Part shown: positions 49,159 through 60,245 of the stretch, piece after piece
Numbering within the stretch: the stretch's first letter is position 1
Layout of the letters: each line of letters opens with the position of its first letter
From: Podocnemis expansa
Taxonomy: Eukaryota > Chordata > Testudines > Podocnemididae
Reading direction: 5' to 3'
DNA length: 64,000 nt
Assembly: GCA_007922195.1 (NCBI GenBank)
Contig: ML681998.1
Location: forward strand, 20,099,663 to 20,163,662
Program-made: the position numbers and the translations under genes
The notes under the pieces: model-generated
What the model saw: only the letters and a program-made list of their open reading frames with translations
What the model was told of the DNA's origin: nothing
Database searches by the model: none

Positions 49159-49400
49159 TGTCTTTACATCCAAAATGCAAAGCAGACAAATGGGCGCCTC
49201 AGGAAAGAACATGACTAAGAGCACCAGCATTGGTGGGGACATGTACACACTCGAGAAGAATGATGGCAGCCAGTCTGACACAGCAGTGGGCACTGTTGGC
49301 TCCAGTGGCAAAAAACGACGTTCCAGTATTGGCGCAAAGATGGTAGCAATTGTGGGTCTATCACGAAAAAGCCGCAGCACTTCTCAACTCAGCCAAACAG
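49159..49400 (+). CDS. RIMS2: RIMS2 coding exon upstream of C2B
   Basis: The exon is 242 nt, entered in phase 2 after GCTGACAG and left in phase 1 at ACAG|GTAGGA. The first base completes a serine codon with AG from the upstream exon. It then encodes VFTSKMQSRQMGASGKN, LEKNDGSQSDTAVG, KKRRSSIGAKMVAIVG and RKSRSTSQLSQT over 80 residues. This is the conserved block just before the C-terminal C2B region of RIM proteins. The IGAKMVAIVGLSRKSRS wording favours RIMS2; RIMS1 is shorter and different after the AKVVAIV part. Basic-directed serine motifs (KKRRSS, RKSRS) are possible kinase sites. The upstream intron is 27 kb if the cassette exon is used and 28.4 kb if it is skipped. The next constitutive exon is beyond the window or unrecognised. 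Confidence 0.95.
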
Positions 49401-50148
49401 GTAGGAATTGGATGTCTTTTTTCTTCAATACATTGCTATTTAAATATGTATACTATCTATTTGTTACAGTTTAGTCATCTGAGTGCAATGCTTAATTTGC
49501 CTAAATAACAGTATTCTAGGGGAAAAGAGACAAATTGAAGCTTTTTTTGCCATCTGAACATTTACCAGACTGTTTTATGTTTTTAGCAAAGATCTTCTTC
49601 CAGATTGGACTGAGGCTTGTGTTTTATGCTTACTAAAGCACACGTAATGCATTAATCCTTTCCTTCTCAGGAGCCAATGAGATCTGTTATGCTTATGTTT
49701 GGGGAATTGTTATTAATGGTTTGGAAGGCTCACTGAAATGCAATTGCAGAATTATTTCATGTTTATTATAAATATTATTTGTACATTTCAGTCTTCTCTT
49801 ACTCACATTTGAACATGCTAAATTTATTTGATGTGAAGTAGTTTTCCTTACTAAAATGGTATGTTATGTTTCATTAGATTAGTACAACCATTTTATTGCT
49901 CACTACTTCCCTTCTTTTCAATTTGCAAATACGTTTGTCATCGGTAGAAATTTTCATCGTTGCATTTTATGTTTACCAGTTAAAATTCAATATCTAAATG
50001 TTCTACATAAACAGGGATAGAATTATTTTATGACAACACTAGGGCATACAGCGTCAGTTTTAGGTACTGTATACTTATTTCCTGCCTGAGATGGGGGGGT
50101 TATTTGCATATAATTCACTCGAAAAGTTGTCATTAGCAATTTAAAAAG

Positions 50149-50151
<3 letters not shown>

Positions 50152-50186
<35 letters not shown>
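50152..50186. repeat. (GA)n microsatellite
   Basis: About 17 GA dinucleotides; only simple sequence. Confidence 0.95.
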
Positions 50187-50188
<2 letters not shown>

Positions 50189-50284
50189 ACAATTTATACT
50201 AAATGCAGTAATGAAACAGTTCACTCTCTTTTGTTCAGATGTGCATGGAGAAATTATTTCTTATTTGTACTATGCAGTACCTGG

Positions 50285-50440
50285 GGAACCCAGCTGAGAT
50301 CAGGCCCCCACTGCAGTGAGTACTGTTCAGATACAGACTCAGAGACAGTCCCTGCCCTGAGAGTTCACCATCTAAAAAGACACAGCCCACAAAGCCAAGG
50401 AGAGGAGGAATATAACATACAAATAGAGAAAACAGTGGGG
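50285..50440 (-). repeat. old LINE-like remnant
   Basis: GAGACAGTCCCTGCCCTGAGAG and nearby words resemble an ancient amniote LINE I recall by its ACAGTCCCTGCCC segment. It shares this with 52570-53110. Assignment is tentative. Confidence 0.35.
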
Positions 50441-51186
50441 TGATTTTCCAGGCGTAGCTATCCTTTGTCATTGGTTTCCTTTGTAAACTTCTTTTGGGTG
50501 TTGTTTTGTTAGCATGGAATAACCTGAACAGAGAAAAGAAGAGCAAAGGAAGGAAAGGGGACAATGGAAGGAGGAGGGGGAATAGGAAAAAGCAGAATTG
50601 TGGGGAGGGAAGAGAGCATGGATTGAGGATTAAATGAAGAGACAGTGGTCTGGGACAAACAGTGGACTGTTGTACCAAACAGCCCAATCAACAGAGGAGG
50701 CAAACTGCAGAATGAAAGCTGTAAGGACAACAGTCAGAGGTAGGTGATATCATCAGCTTCTCGAGCTCTCTACTGCAATTAGTTGTCACAGCTCCTGCTA
50801 GCTGTCTGTGGCTACAGAAACTGCAGTACTTTCTGCTGTTTCTCTCTTTCCCAAGTTCAGATGTCTGAGTGAGAAAAGATGGGGTACAAAGAGCCTGGTG
50901 CCCCCTTCTGGAAGGTCTCCCTGGAACAGTTCTGGGAAAGATCTAACTGGGTGTGCAGATGTACCTGCAACTAAATGCATGCCTACTTCAACATGGTGTG
51001 CAAGCAAATCAAGGATTTGCACATACAGTAATTTTCATGTAATGTAAATATGCAGATGTGTGTGGACTTCAGAGCTGAAAATAATATGCTATATAATTAG
51101 GAATAGTTTGTAAGGACTCCCTTATTATGACAGGCAACAAATGATTCCAAGGTAGATATTCAGTTCATTGTGCATTGTTTTCTTAG

Positions 51187-51219
51187 ATGAGTCTGAAGGT
51201 GGATATAGCCTGGATACAA
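51187..51219 (+). CDS. RIMS2: candidate 33-nt RIMS2 microexon
   Basis: A short exon-like unit is framed by TTGTTTTCTTAG and CAA|GTAAGA. It is 33 nt long and 1,786 nt downstream of the exon ending at 49400. With the phase-1 exit of that exon (G|) it reads D-E-S-E-G-G-Y-S-L-D-T and leaves in phase 1 again, so it is frame-neutral. A UGC triplet sits 13 nt before the acceptor, a feature typical of neuronal microexons activated by SRRM4. No repeat overlaps it. I do not recognise this peptide from known RIM isoforms, and short symmetric exons can arise by chance, so this stays a prediction. Confidence 0.35.
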
Positions 51220-51787
51220 GTAAGACTGGATCAGACTAACTATCATGTTGACATATTTATGTGGCATAATATTTTTAATTGTGTGTTTCTCCATTACTAT
51301 GTTTTTAAAATCAGATGTCACTGTCTCATCTGCTGAACTTATAAACAAAGATTAGGGATAAAATTTTCAGAATTGCCTGACTGAAATGAGAGCCTATGTG
51401 CCATTGACTTTCCTGGTCTGAGAAACAGGTGGTATTTAAACTATTCACACATATTGAAAAAACAAAAATTACTACTAGAATCATGAAAGAAACCAATTAG
51501 TCAGTACAGTAATGGAAGGCAGACTGTCTTTCAGCTCTTCCCCTTGTGAAGTGAGAGTCTAAGAACAAAATATTTAAACTTTTCAGATTTAATTTACCTA
51601 CTATCCTCTATTTAATCCAGTAGGTCATTGTCCATTCCTTAGACTACAAGATCTTTGAGACAGGAACCATGTCATTTAATGTACTTGTACAATGACTATA
51701 AGACCTAATGACAGAACACTGATTGTGGTGTAAAGTAACTGTAAGTAGCCTTTTTTTTTTTTTTTTAGTATAACTAGGAAGCAATGG

Positions 51788-51989
51788 TAGCGAGGGTCCT
51801 GTGGCACCTTATAGACTAACAGATTTCTCCGAGCATAAGCTTTCGTGGGCTACAACCCACTTCGTCAGATGCATCTGACAAAGTGGGTTGTAGCCCACGA
51901 AAGCTTATGCTCGGAGAAATCTGTTAGTCTATAAGATGCCACAGGACTCTCGCTACTTTTGCTATACACAGACTAACATGGCTACCTCT
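51788..51989. mobile_element. inverted-dimer insertion, near-perfect palindrome
   Basis: Arms 51788-51871 and 51872-51955 are reverse complements over 84 nt with only three mismatches, meeting at GTCAGATGCATCTGAC. The right end continues to ...AACATGGCTACCTCT. Exact 14-bp target duplication CTAGGAAGCAATGG brackets it (51774-51787 and 51990-52003). It therefore inserted once as a preformed inverted dimer. The words match the repeat copies at 12083, 15039, 28063, 31517, 34084, 44971 and 63932. I suspect Penelope-type retroelement ancestry; the family name is an inference. Confidence 0.85.
51829..51870 (-). ncRNA. hammerhead-ribozyme-like motif
   Basis: On the minus strand: CTGACGA (51868-51862), an extra A, a 5-bp stem GTGGG/CCCAC with loop TTGTAG, then GAAA (51844-51841), a short GC/GC stem with loop TTAT, and TC at 51832-51831 as a cleavage-position candidate. 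This is the core of a hammerhead (CUGANGA ... GAAA) with a minimal stem III, as in Penelope-like elements. The extra A before stem II and the uncertain stem I mean activity is not shown. The partner arm has CTGACAA, which lacks the invariant G. Confidence 0.5.
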
Positions 51990-52569
51990 CTAGGAAGCAA
52001 TGGATGCTATTAAAATAGCAACACACTATCATGATATAGAACTTGCGCCATCTAACTTTCGGCAATACCAACATCATTCAATGGATATCATGCTTAAGCT
52101 GTCAACTAAGCATCTCTTTCATTGATATGCCAAGGCTGAACAGCAGTCATATGATAACATATCATTTGTTGAAATTGTCATCGCACTTACAAGTGCTTAG
52201 TTTTTACTTTCTAAAACATGTTAGCAAATTTAAATCATAGGTATATTAGTGTCACTATAAAATTGCCTGGTGATACCTTCCAGTAGTATTTTAATAGTTG
52301 TATCCATTGACATTTAATGACTAAAAGCTGTGATAGAACTTGGCTTGGTTTAAAAAGCTGAGGTCATCTCATGACTTTTTGTGGCTATAAGCCAAATGTA
52401 CTGTCTATTCATATATAATACCATAAAAAATTCATTTCTATTCTCATTCGAATTTAACTTCATGATAGTGGCAAATTGAATGCATTTTTTATTAGAGGTG
52501 CTATTTGGAAATTTAAACTCTCAGGATGAATAAATGAATATATTCTTATTCTAATCTTTAACATTTGTT

Positions 52570-53110
52570 TAATGTATTCAAGTGCTTTTGAGCCCCCAAA
52601 TTGTGTTAGACATACACTAAAACAGTCCCTGCTCTGAAAGCATGCAGTTTAATTCCACATACCCTAAAAATTGAGTGAACGTATCAACAAGAGCCGAGAA
52701 AAACGGGGAGGGGAGAATACTACTATCATACTGCTACTGACTACCCTTGTACACATCATTATCTTTATAGTTCTGTTACGTGTGTGTGAGAGTGGGAGAG
52801 AGAGGGAGAACTGGCAAGACTGGTGGCTTCATAAATAGACTGGAGAAGGGCATCCCAAGCATGGAGGAAGGCACAGAGATGTCTGAGGTTGTTAAGACTA
52901 TCTCATAGGTTGAGTGAAGAGGGCAGGGGACAACATTTAAGTAGAATGGGTCTGGGATGTGTGGCCCTGAAGGCAAATCAAGCAGAGAGTGCTGAATCTG
53001 ATTTTAAATGTTTTGTTATATTTAGTTTTTAAATGATTTTTCAGTGCTCCAGAAAGGTGCTGTGTTGATAGTTTGACAGCATTAAAAACCAAGATTATAT
53101 CTCCACAGAA
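52570..53110 (-). repeat. old LINE-like remnant
   Basis: ACAGTCCCTGCTCTGAAAGC at about 52623 and CATCCCAAGCATGGAGGAAGG at about 52850, in the order I remember for the amniote LINE seen also at 50285. No frame survives. Confidence 0.35.
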
Positions 53111-54074
53111 CAAGTGCAACACAGGAGCTATGTTTCTTCTTATTCCCCTGCTTCAGACATATTCCTTCAGTCATGAAGGGACATGCTGGTCAATCGGCTA
53201 CTTTGATCCTTGACCTTTTTGCTGAGATTGTCAAGAAAAGTGCCAATGTGGTCTCCACTAAATACATCAGAGGACACCAAAAAGTGTAGTGATTCTGTAA
53301 TAGATTTACAATGATTTTCCAATAGTGGTTTTGCAGTAGGTTTACAACAGGAGGATTCAATTTTTTTCTCAGTCTCTAATTTATGTATTTTGATTAAAAA
53401 ATTATAATATAATCTAGGTCTTTATCCCAAGTCAATCTTCATTGTTATGAAGCACTCTGATACTATGAAGTTAATTCCCTCCTGTTGAAGTACCACTTCC
53501 CAGAGTCAAGTTGTATTTAGCCCAGATTTCAACAGTTGACTGGCAGGGATACATTTGGTGTTTGATGCCTTCCCAAAATGTAGACAAAGCAAGCTGCAAC
53601 ATACACTGGTGGAATTCACAAAGGTTTCAAATCGGGGTAAGTTTTGGGAGTGCAAGTTGCAGCTTTCCTTGTCTATTTTAGGGGGTTTAATTAATGCAGC
53701 ATCTCTACTGGCTGACAAGTGGGCCAATTCCCCATATGGACAAGGGTTATGAATTTTTCAAGCAATATCTAATCTTCCTTTTCTCTAGCACTTCTAAGTA
53801 GGAAATGCTTGTAAGAGAACTAAATTTTCCACATAGGAAAAAGGCCCAATTCAGTTATGCACCATTTTCAGCCCTTCACATTCAGTTGAAGGGGGACTTG
53901 GCTGCAGTGATAACAAAAATCTTCCCACTCCTGAGATGCTAAAAGATTGGATTTAGGGTTGTGCAAAACTATTCCTATTGCTTCCTGCCCTGCTTGTCCA
54001 ATAGGAGGAGGAAAGTATGGACAAGGAGGGGGAAGCAATAATGGGGAAGAAACAGGGCAGAATTAAGAACCTCA

Positions 54075-54222
54075 GGAGCCTGGGCTGCCCATCACCGTGC
54101 CCTCGCCCCCACTGCAGGGGTTGCCTGGGTCATACAGGAGTCTCAGAGGCTGAAGCCTGGGGCCACCCTTTAGGCTGGTGCCTGGGGCTTCAGCCCCATA
54201 GACCCTGCATTGATCTGGCCCT
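54075..54222 (+). repeat. GC-rich hAT-like fragment
   Basis: GGGGCTTCAGCCCCATAGACC then TGCATTGATCTGGCC resembles the end words of the element 55106-56122 and its interior. Ends and duplications are not defined. Confidence 0.4.
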
Positions 54223-54224
54223 TT

Positions 54225-54819
54225 GAAGGAATACTTATCTGGGTCCCCTTTTTTATGTTAAAAAAAACCCAAACTGCAGCCTCTCTGGCTGCAGTTTTAT
54301 TCTGTTGTGCGACCATGCCGCCGCAGAGCACAGTGTGGCCCCTGGAGGCACAATGCGGCCCCTCCCGCTCTGGGGGAGCCCCCACCAGCAGAATGTGCCC
54401 CCTCCACTCCGGAGGAGCCTCTGCCACCAGGGTCTAGCCCCCACTGCTCTAGGGGAGCCTCCCTGTCCCTGCCCCTCACCCTGAGTCTTCTCTACCTGCT
54501 GGCCCCTTCTCTGACCCCCTCCCTGGTTCCCCTCATCCCTCCCCAGGGCCCCTTCCCCTGCTCCCATTACCTGGCTGGAGCTGCTGCTCCTGGCCCCAGC
54601 CCCAGGCCACTCTCCTGAGCATGGTCTAAGCATGCTCAGGAGGCGGGAGTTTTAAAAACTCCCAGCCTGGGGGAAGCTCCCTGGCAGCAGGAAGTCTGGG
54701 TCCCATAGGAACATGAGATCCCAGCGATGTCTGGTCCCAGCTTCCAGCCTGTCCATGGACCCCCTCGAGCCACTCTGCAGCCCCCCAGGGATCCACAGAC
54801 CACAGTTTGGGAACCACTG
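54225..54819 (-). mobile_element. hAT-like element, one end visible
   Basis: The right end CACAGTTTGGGAACCACTG, reverse CAGTGGTTCCCAAACTGTG, is a typical hAT terminus ending at 54819, with ATATAAAC as a possible target duplication. I found no matching left end; the GC-rich interior has only composition-driven open frames. Confidence 0.55.
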
Positions 54820-55105
54820 ATATAAACCATGCTGTATCTATATAATTCTTCTTCTATATAATTCTTGGTATTTACACCCTTCAGATAGTTGTCATCATTC
54901 TATAGCTATGCTGTACAGTTTGAATCATTCAGTCATTCATTCTTAGTCAGTCCTTTTCGTGGACACGCAGCATAAGCAACTGTGGTTAGTGGAGTCTTGT
55001 TATTACCATTACATATCTTAGTGTGATTTCCATGTTAAGCCTAAAATACAAAAATAAAACCATCTTTATTTCTGTGTCAATATTAAAAGTAGCTTATATC
55101 ACAGT

Positions 55106-56122
55106 CAGGGCTGGTTTAATACGGGGGCTGTAGGGCCTGAAGCCCCAGGCCCTAGCCTGAAGGGAAACTCCAGGCTCCAATCGCTATGCCCCCTGCATTA
55201 TCTCCCTCACTCTCAGGTCTGGCTTAAGGGGCTTTGAGGCCCTGGGCTGCCTTACCACAGTGGGACTCTGCCCCGGCCTGGAGGCCCCTGCCTGGGACCC
55301 CAGCCTACTACCATGGTGCTGGGTTAGCCCTGGGGCCAGGTGCCACTCTCTGTGCCCTGGTTCCAGCCCCAGCCCCAATCCAGTTCATCTGCTCCTGGGG
55401 GTAGTGAGGCTGGCTGGTATGCAGCGCAGCCTCCAATGCACATTAGAGGCCACACTGTGCCAGTGGGTCCTACTCCTGGAGCAAACAAACTCTTTGGCTC
55501 ACCCCACCTCCCGGGCTGGACCAGCTGGCTCAGGGCGGGTTGGGAGAACAGAGCCAAGCTTCTGGCCCCTGGGCCCCACAGCCGCAGGGCTGACAGATCA
55601 GGGACCCTCCCCGTACCTCCCAACCCATGCCAGCACTGTGGGGGCTGAGCAGGATGGAGAGGGATAAATCATGCAGAGGCCATAGAGGCTGGAGCCCTGG
55701 TCCCCCTTATGTATAGCCCCTACATTAATCTGGCTCGGCCCCCTGTCACATCACTCAGCCAAAACGATGCTGTCTGAGCTCCCAGCTTGCTCCTAGGCCA
55801 GCTGGTCCACCTGCAGGTGGCGTGGAGTGAGGTGACGTGTTTGCTGTGCTCCAGGAGTGGGCTCAGCTGGTGTGTTGTGGCCTCTGGTGCATCCCAAAAG
55901 CCACATCACACTCCAGCCATCCCAACCATCCCCACCGCCTCTGGGAACAGACCAACCTGACTGGGGCCAGGGTGCGGAGAAAGGCCTCATGCCCCAGGCC
56001 TCCCAGTAGTAGCCTACCAGTAGACCACAATGATGGGAAGGGGCAAGGTGCAGGGCCAGTTGGGGGTTCGGGCCCCAGGGTGGGGGGCCTACAGGGCCTG
56101 GAAGCCCCCTAATGCAGCCTCG
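55106..56122 (+). mobile_element. GC-rich non-autonomous hAT element
   Basis: The ends CAGGGCTGGTTTAATACGGG and ...CCCCTAATGCAGCCTCG are imperfect inverted repeats. Flanks ATCACAGT (55098-55105) and ATCACAAT (56123-56130) match at 7 of 8. The 1,017-bp interior is GC-rich with overlapping open frames but no transposase motif. It may be a family with captured GC-rich sequence. Confidence 0.75.
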
Positions 56123-59100
56123 ATCACAATCTAAAAAGAGCTCAGATGCTGCATGGACCCTGAACTAGGAGCAGATGTTGCAGAGGGAAGAGCTTGAAGG
56201 AGGCAGTAGGAAGTCAGTCTGTAGGAAAGTTAATCTCCAGTTTGATGCTGTTTAAATAGTTGCTGTAATAAAGAACCATTTTAGTGTAATAAAAATAAGT
56301 AGTAGTTTGAAGGTTTTTTTATGTAGCACAGTATATGAAGCAATGTAAACTCCTAGGCAGAGCAGTAGCTGACATCCTGATACAGGCCTTGATTGGGCCA
56401 GACAGTCTTCTAGTGTTAGTTCTTACTCCTGAATGGTATCCCATTCACTTTAATAGGGCTCTTGTACAGAAAGTTTCTGTTCAGGGCTGTCGCTTCCAAC
56501 CCTGGAGCTCCTGCTCGTTTCTGGAAACTCAGCTAAACAATACAAATAAATATTTAAGGTTAGAGCTTTTTAAAAATTAGATGTTAAAAATTTCATTTAA
56601 AGCTACAAAGAGTCATCAACCCGACTGTCCACAACTGAAAAATGTTAGACCAGGGGCACGTATGCTCTTCATACAGTTGTGATGAGTAGCTTCATAAACA
56701 GATAAATCAGCAGCAGACAGGAAGTTGTGCAATGATAAAATATGGTGAATTCTTTAAAATAAAATGTATTATGTAAGACACTTAATGCAGTGTCTTAGAT
56801 ACACTCACTAACATTTAAGAATACACTATTTGACTGGAAGCTAGGGCATATTTATCATTAAAAGTAAAATGTGAGAATATATTTAATCAATGTTAAATCC
56901 TGGCATAGGCATTTTGAATCAGTTCAGTTGTAGCCAGTGTATATTTTGTGCTAGAAGGATTTCAGCGAGAGAGTTGCAATAATCCATCTGAAATATAACA
57001 AAAGTCTAGGTAAGCAATACGGTGATCACTTGGGAGTGGGGATAATACAAACTTGCAATTCTTAGTAGATGATAAATTGCCAGCCTACTTAATCCTGCTG
57101 ACCAAGCCCATAAGAGGTAACTTATCAGTGCAGTGTTAGGAGTTAGGAAGTTCTGACAGATTTGGAAGCTAACCTCAGTGAACAACTAGTAAGCACTAGC
57201 TTTTTTTCAGTTGATTGTAGATGATATGGCGTGTGCAGTCAATATGAATGACGTCTGAGCGCACATACAGAACACCTTAAACAGTACCATACTGACCTGT
57301 ATGTAAAAAAAAAAATAGAAGAAAAGACGATGACAGCACAGAAAATACAAAGACAATCGGGAGGAGCATGAGATGTCTTAGAATACTTACTAGTTTCCAT
57401 TTGTACTTAAAGAGTAACTATAAATCATTTTTAGAAAGTCAATTATTTTCTTTACTTCTGCTAATGAGTAAATTCGCAGTGTGTTATTTCATGACTATTA
57501 GCTTTAACAACAAATTTAAATTGTTGAATATACAAGGAACACCTGATTTGATTTGTGACAATGCAATTCATAAAGAGTTGTGCATCTCCTTTTACCCTTA
57601 GGAATTGAGCTAATGGTTGAATGACACTTGGAAACTAGCTCATATTGATGGGTTGTGACAAGGCCAAAAATGTGTCCTGGCCAAGGTATGAGGCAGGAGA
57701 TTTTACAGTGGATAAACAGAGAAGGTGAATCAGAACTGGTTTTAACTCTGAGTCCCATGCTACCTCACTGCTACAAGAAACAGCTCTCCCTTTGTGTTTG
57801 ATGCAACCTATTTTCCTGGGAAGTGACCTTAGAATCAATCCTCAGGGTGGAAACAAATTGTTCTGGGAATTTGAGACAAGAGGCCAGAAAGGAGCAATCA
57901 TGAAGGCCAGCAACATGGAAGTGGGGCTTGTGACAATGAATTGGCTTCCAGGTGTAGTACGTGGGTATAATACTCACCTAAGGAGGTGAGGAGTAGAAGG
58001 TGGTAGGACTCTGGTTGGAGAAAGAGGATCTGATACCAGGCGTTCTAGGTAATCATTTACAGCAGTGCAAGAAGCATGTATAGTATTACCATACTGATCT
58101 GGTAACAAGTCACAACCACTTTGCCCTGCTGCAAATTACTACGCAAGTTATGGGACAATGTAGAATAAAGCTTGGATATTTTCATTTTCAGTATTGTAAG
58201 GGCTGAGAATGGATGTGGTGTTTTATGAGCAGTCATTTTTGATAATTGAAGGGTGAACTTGCAAAACTTAATATGAACAGTTTATTTTGATAACTTTTTA
58301 AAAATACATTGTGTTTCTATTTAAACATTTATCTACATGGATGGAAACCCAAACACAACAGCTTTGGCAAGGGCTGTGTGCCACTGTGAACCTAGAACCC
58401 CAGTGGCCTTAATCTGCTCTGATCACATCTCCAAAAAACAATTCAGTTCTGAGTGTGATGTGGATGGTGTTCACAAAGTGCTTGGTGATAACAGTTAAAT
58501 GTGACAAAATGTTAAAATGTTTGATCAGGAATGTAGTTAGGTTCATTCCATCATAAATGTATCTATTTCTGTGGCATGATTTCTGAGAGATATTCAGGCT
58601 GTTGATCAGTCATCTGGAATTTACTGCTCAGTTTTGACTTTTATTGGTTTTTGTACTAGAAGGATAAAAGCCTGATCCAAAACTTGCTGATGTTCATGAA
58701 AAGACTTCCACTTAGGCCACTGTTCAGTGGACTGTTTTGGTAATTGAGGCCTACAGTTTCTCATTATCTAGAAATAACCTCCAGCTCATTTTCACCATGC
58801 TCACTCATTAGTTTTCAAGAATGTGGCTTTGTGAGTGCTATGCTAGCTTTCTTCCTTATAAATTTACAGTCCACCGGGCACTGTAGTATTTAAGAACCAG
58901 TGAAACAGAAAAAAGTATTATTTATTTGTAGCTGGAATTCTTCCAGTATACAGTATATGTTCCCTGGTTCTACTCTTCACTCTGAAAATCCCCTATTTTA
59001 ATAGTCCACATAATATATTGATCACCAGTTGTAGCTATTATATATTTAGTTGTCCTATAGAGAATAGACTCAGTGCTTCAAGTGCTGACCACAGTCATAG

Positions 59101-59854
59101 CTAGGATCTGAAATTTCTTATCTCAGATTTGTATCAGACTTTTGATTTTGTATAGAGTTTTTATCAAACATGCATTAGAAGTATTTTCTTGTGTATTTCC
59201 TTTTTTATCTTCCCCGCACCTCATCCAGTTGACATGGCTGCTTTTAGGCATATGATTTTGTTTTCTGCTGCAAGGTTAGCCATCCTAATATTGAAACTGA
59301 AAATGATTCTAGTTTCAATCGACTATCATTTTCTGAAATGAAGGAAACTTAAAAAACATGGTTTGTAGAGGGAAAAACAAACTGGATTTTATAATCTGTA
59401 GTGTTGTTGATAACATAGGTATAACAGTTGTAAGCTAGATTGTCAGCTTTTACTTTTTAAAAAAAAGCTTTAAAGTAATTTGTACAAAGTTTATTCCCTC
59501 CAAAAAAAGATGTGAGATTAATAAATTATTTTTCCTTTTAATATTGCACTTTCATAAGTATTTCTAAAATGCATTCTGATTTAGTTTCCAAACAGACCAC
59601 ACATGTTGAAAATAACAATCAATTTAGCTACTTATAAAAGATTAGGGCCTAAGTTTCCAATTTTTACTTGTGAAATGTGACCTGGATCCTTTATTAGGTT
59701 AAAAGTATTATTACAATAAAGTAAGTTAGCAAAAACAGTAATCAGCTTTTACTAAACATGTACAGGGTGCTATAATAAAAATGATATTTGTTTAACAGCA
59801 AAGTGCAAAGACTAGTAAGACATGGGTTTTACATGTACATTTTCAGATATGTGG

Positions 59855-60245
59855 TTTCTGGGATGGGACAGGACAGGGGCAGGGGCTGAGGTGAGCTAGG
59901 CAGAATATTAGAGAGGCTGTTTTATACATATCCTCCCCCAACCACATGTACACATGGCACATCATGCTACCCTGACTTTGCTGCTGCTGCTGGTGATGCT
60001 GCCTTCAGAGCTGGGTGCTGAGCCACCAACAGCCACTCTCTCTATTCTGGCTTCAGAGCTGGGTGGCCAGAGAATGGTGACTGCTAGCCAGGCACCCAAC
60101 TTTGAAGGAAGCGCTGCAGCCAGCCGGACCACAGAAGTAAGGGTGGCCATACCATACCATGCTATGCTCACTTCTGTATATCGTTTCACCTTTGCATGGG
60201 AAGAATGGTTTCAGGGATGCTAAAGCAAATTTTGGGGTAGCTATA
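59855..60245. repeat. GC-rich unclassified repeat with inverted segments
   Basis: GCCTTCAGAGCTGGGTGCTGA and GCTTCAGAGCTGGGTGGCC are repeated, and ACTTTGAAGGAAGCGCTGC is roughly inverted to them. I have the impression of a reptilian interspersed repeat but cannot name it. Confidence 0.4.

Larger units (their letters stand above)
49401..51186 (+). other. RIMS2: RIMS2 intron before the candidate microexon
   Basis: The sequence between the exon ending at 49400 and the candidate microexon. It holds a GA dinucleotide run and an old LINE-like fragment; 49401-50150 and 50450-51186 show nothing else I recognise. If the microexon is not real, this joins the downstream intron. Confidence 0.5.

Noticed and set aside
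54170..55667. Overlapping frames of 60-135 codons
   Set aside because: They fall inside GC-rich hAT-like elements and have no motif or splice support.
59954..60223. 89-residue frame starting MAHHATLTLLLLLVML, like a signal peptide
   Set aside because: It lies in a GC-rich interspersed repeat with direct and inverted internal segments; leucines come from a CTG run, and no splice sites or family match are seen.
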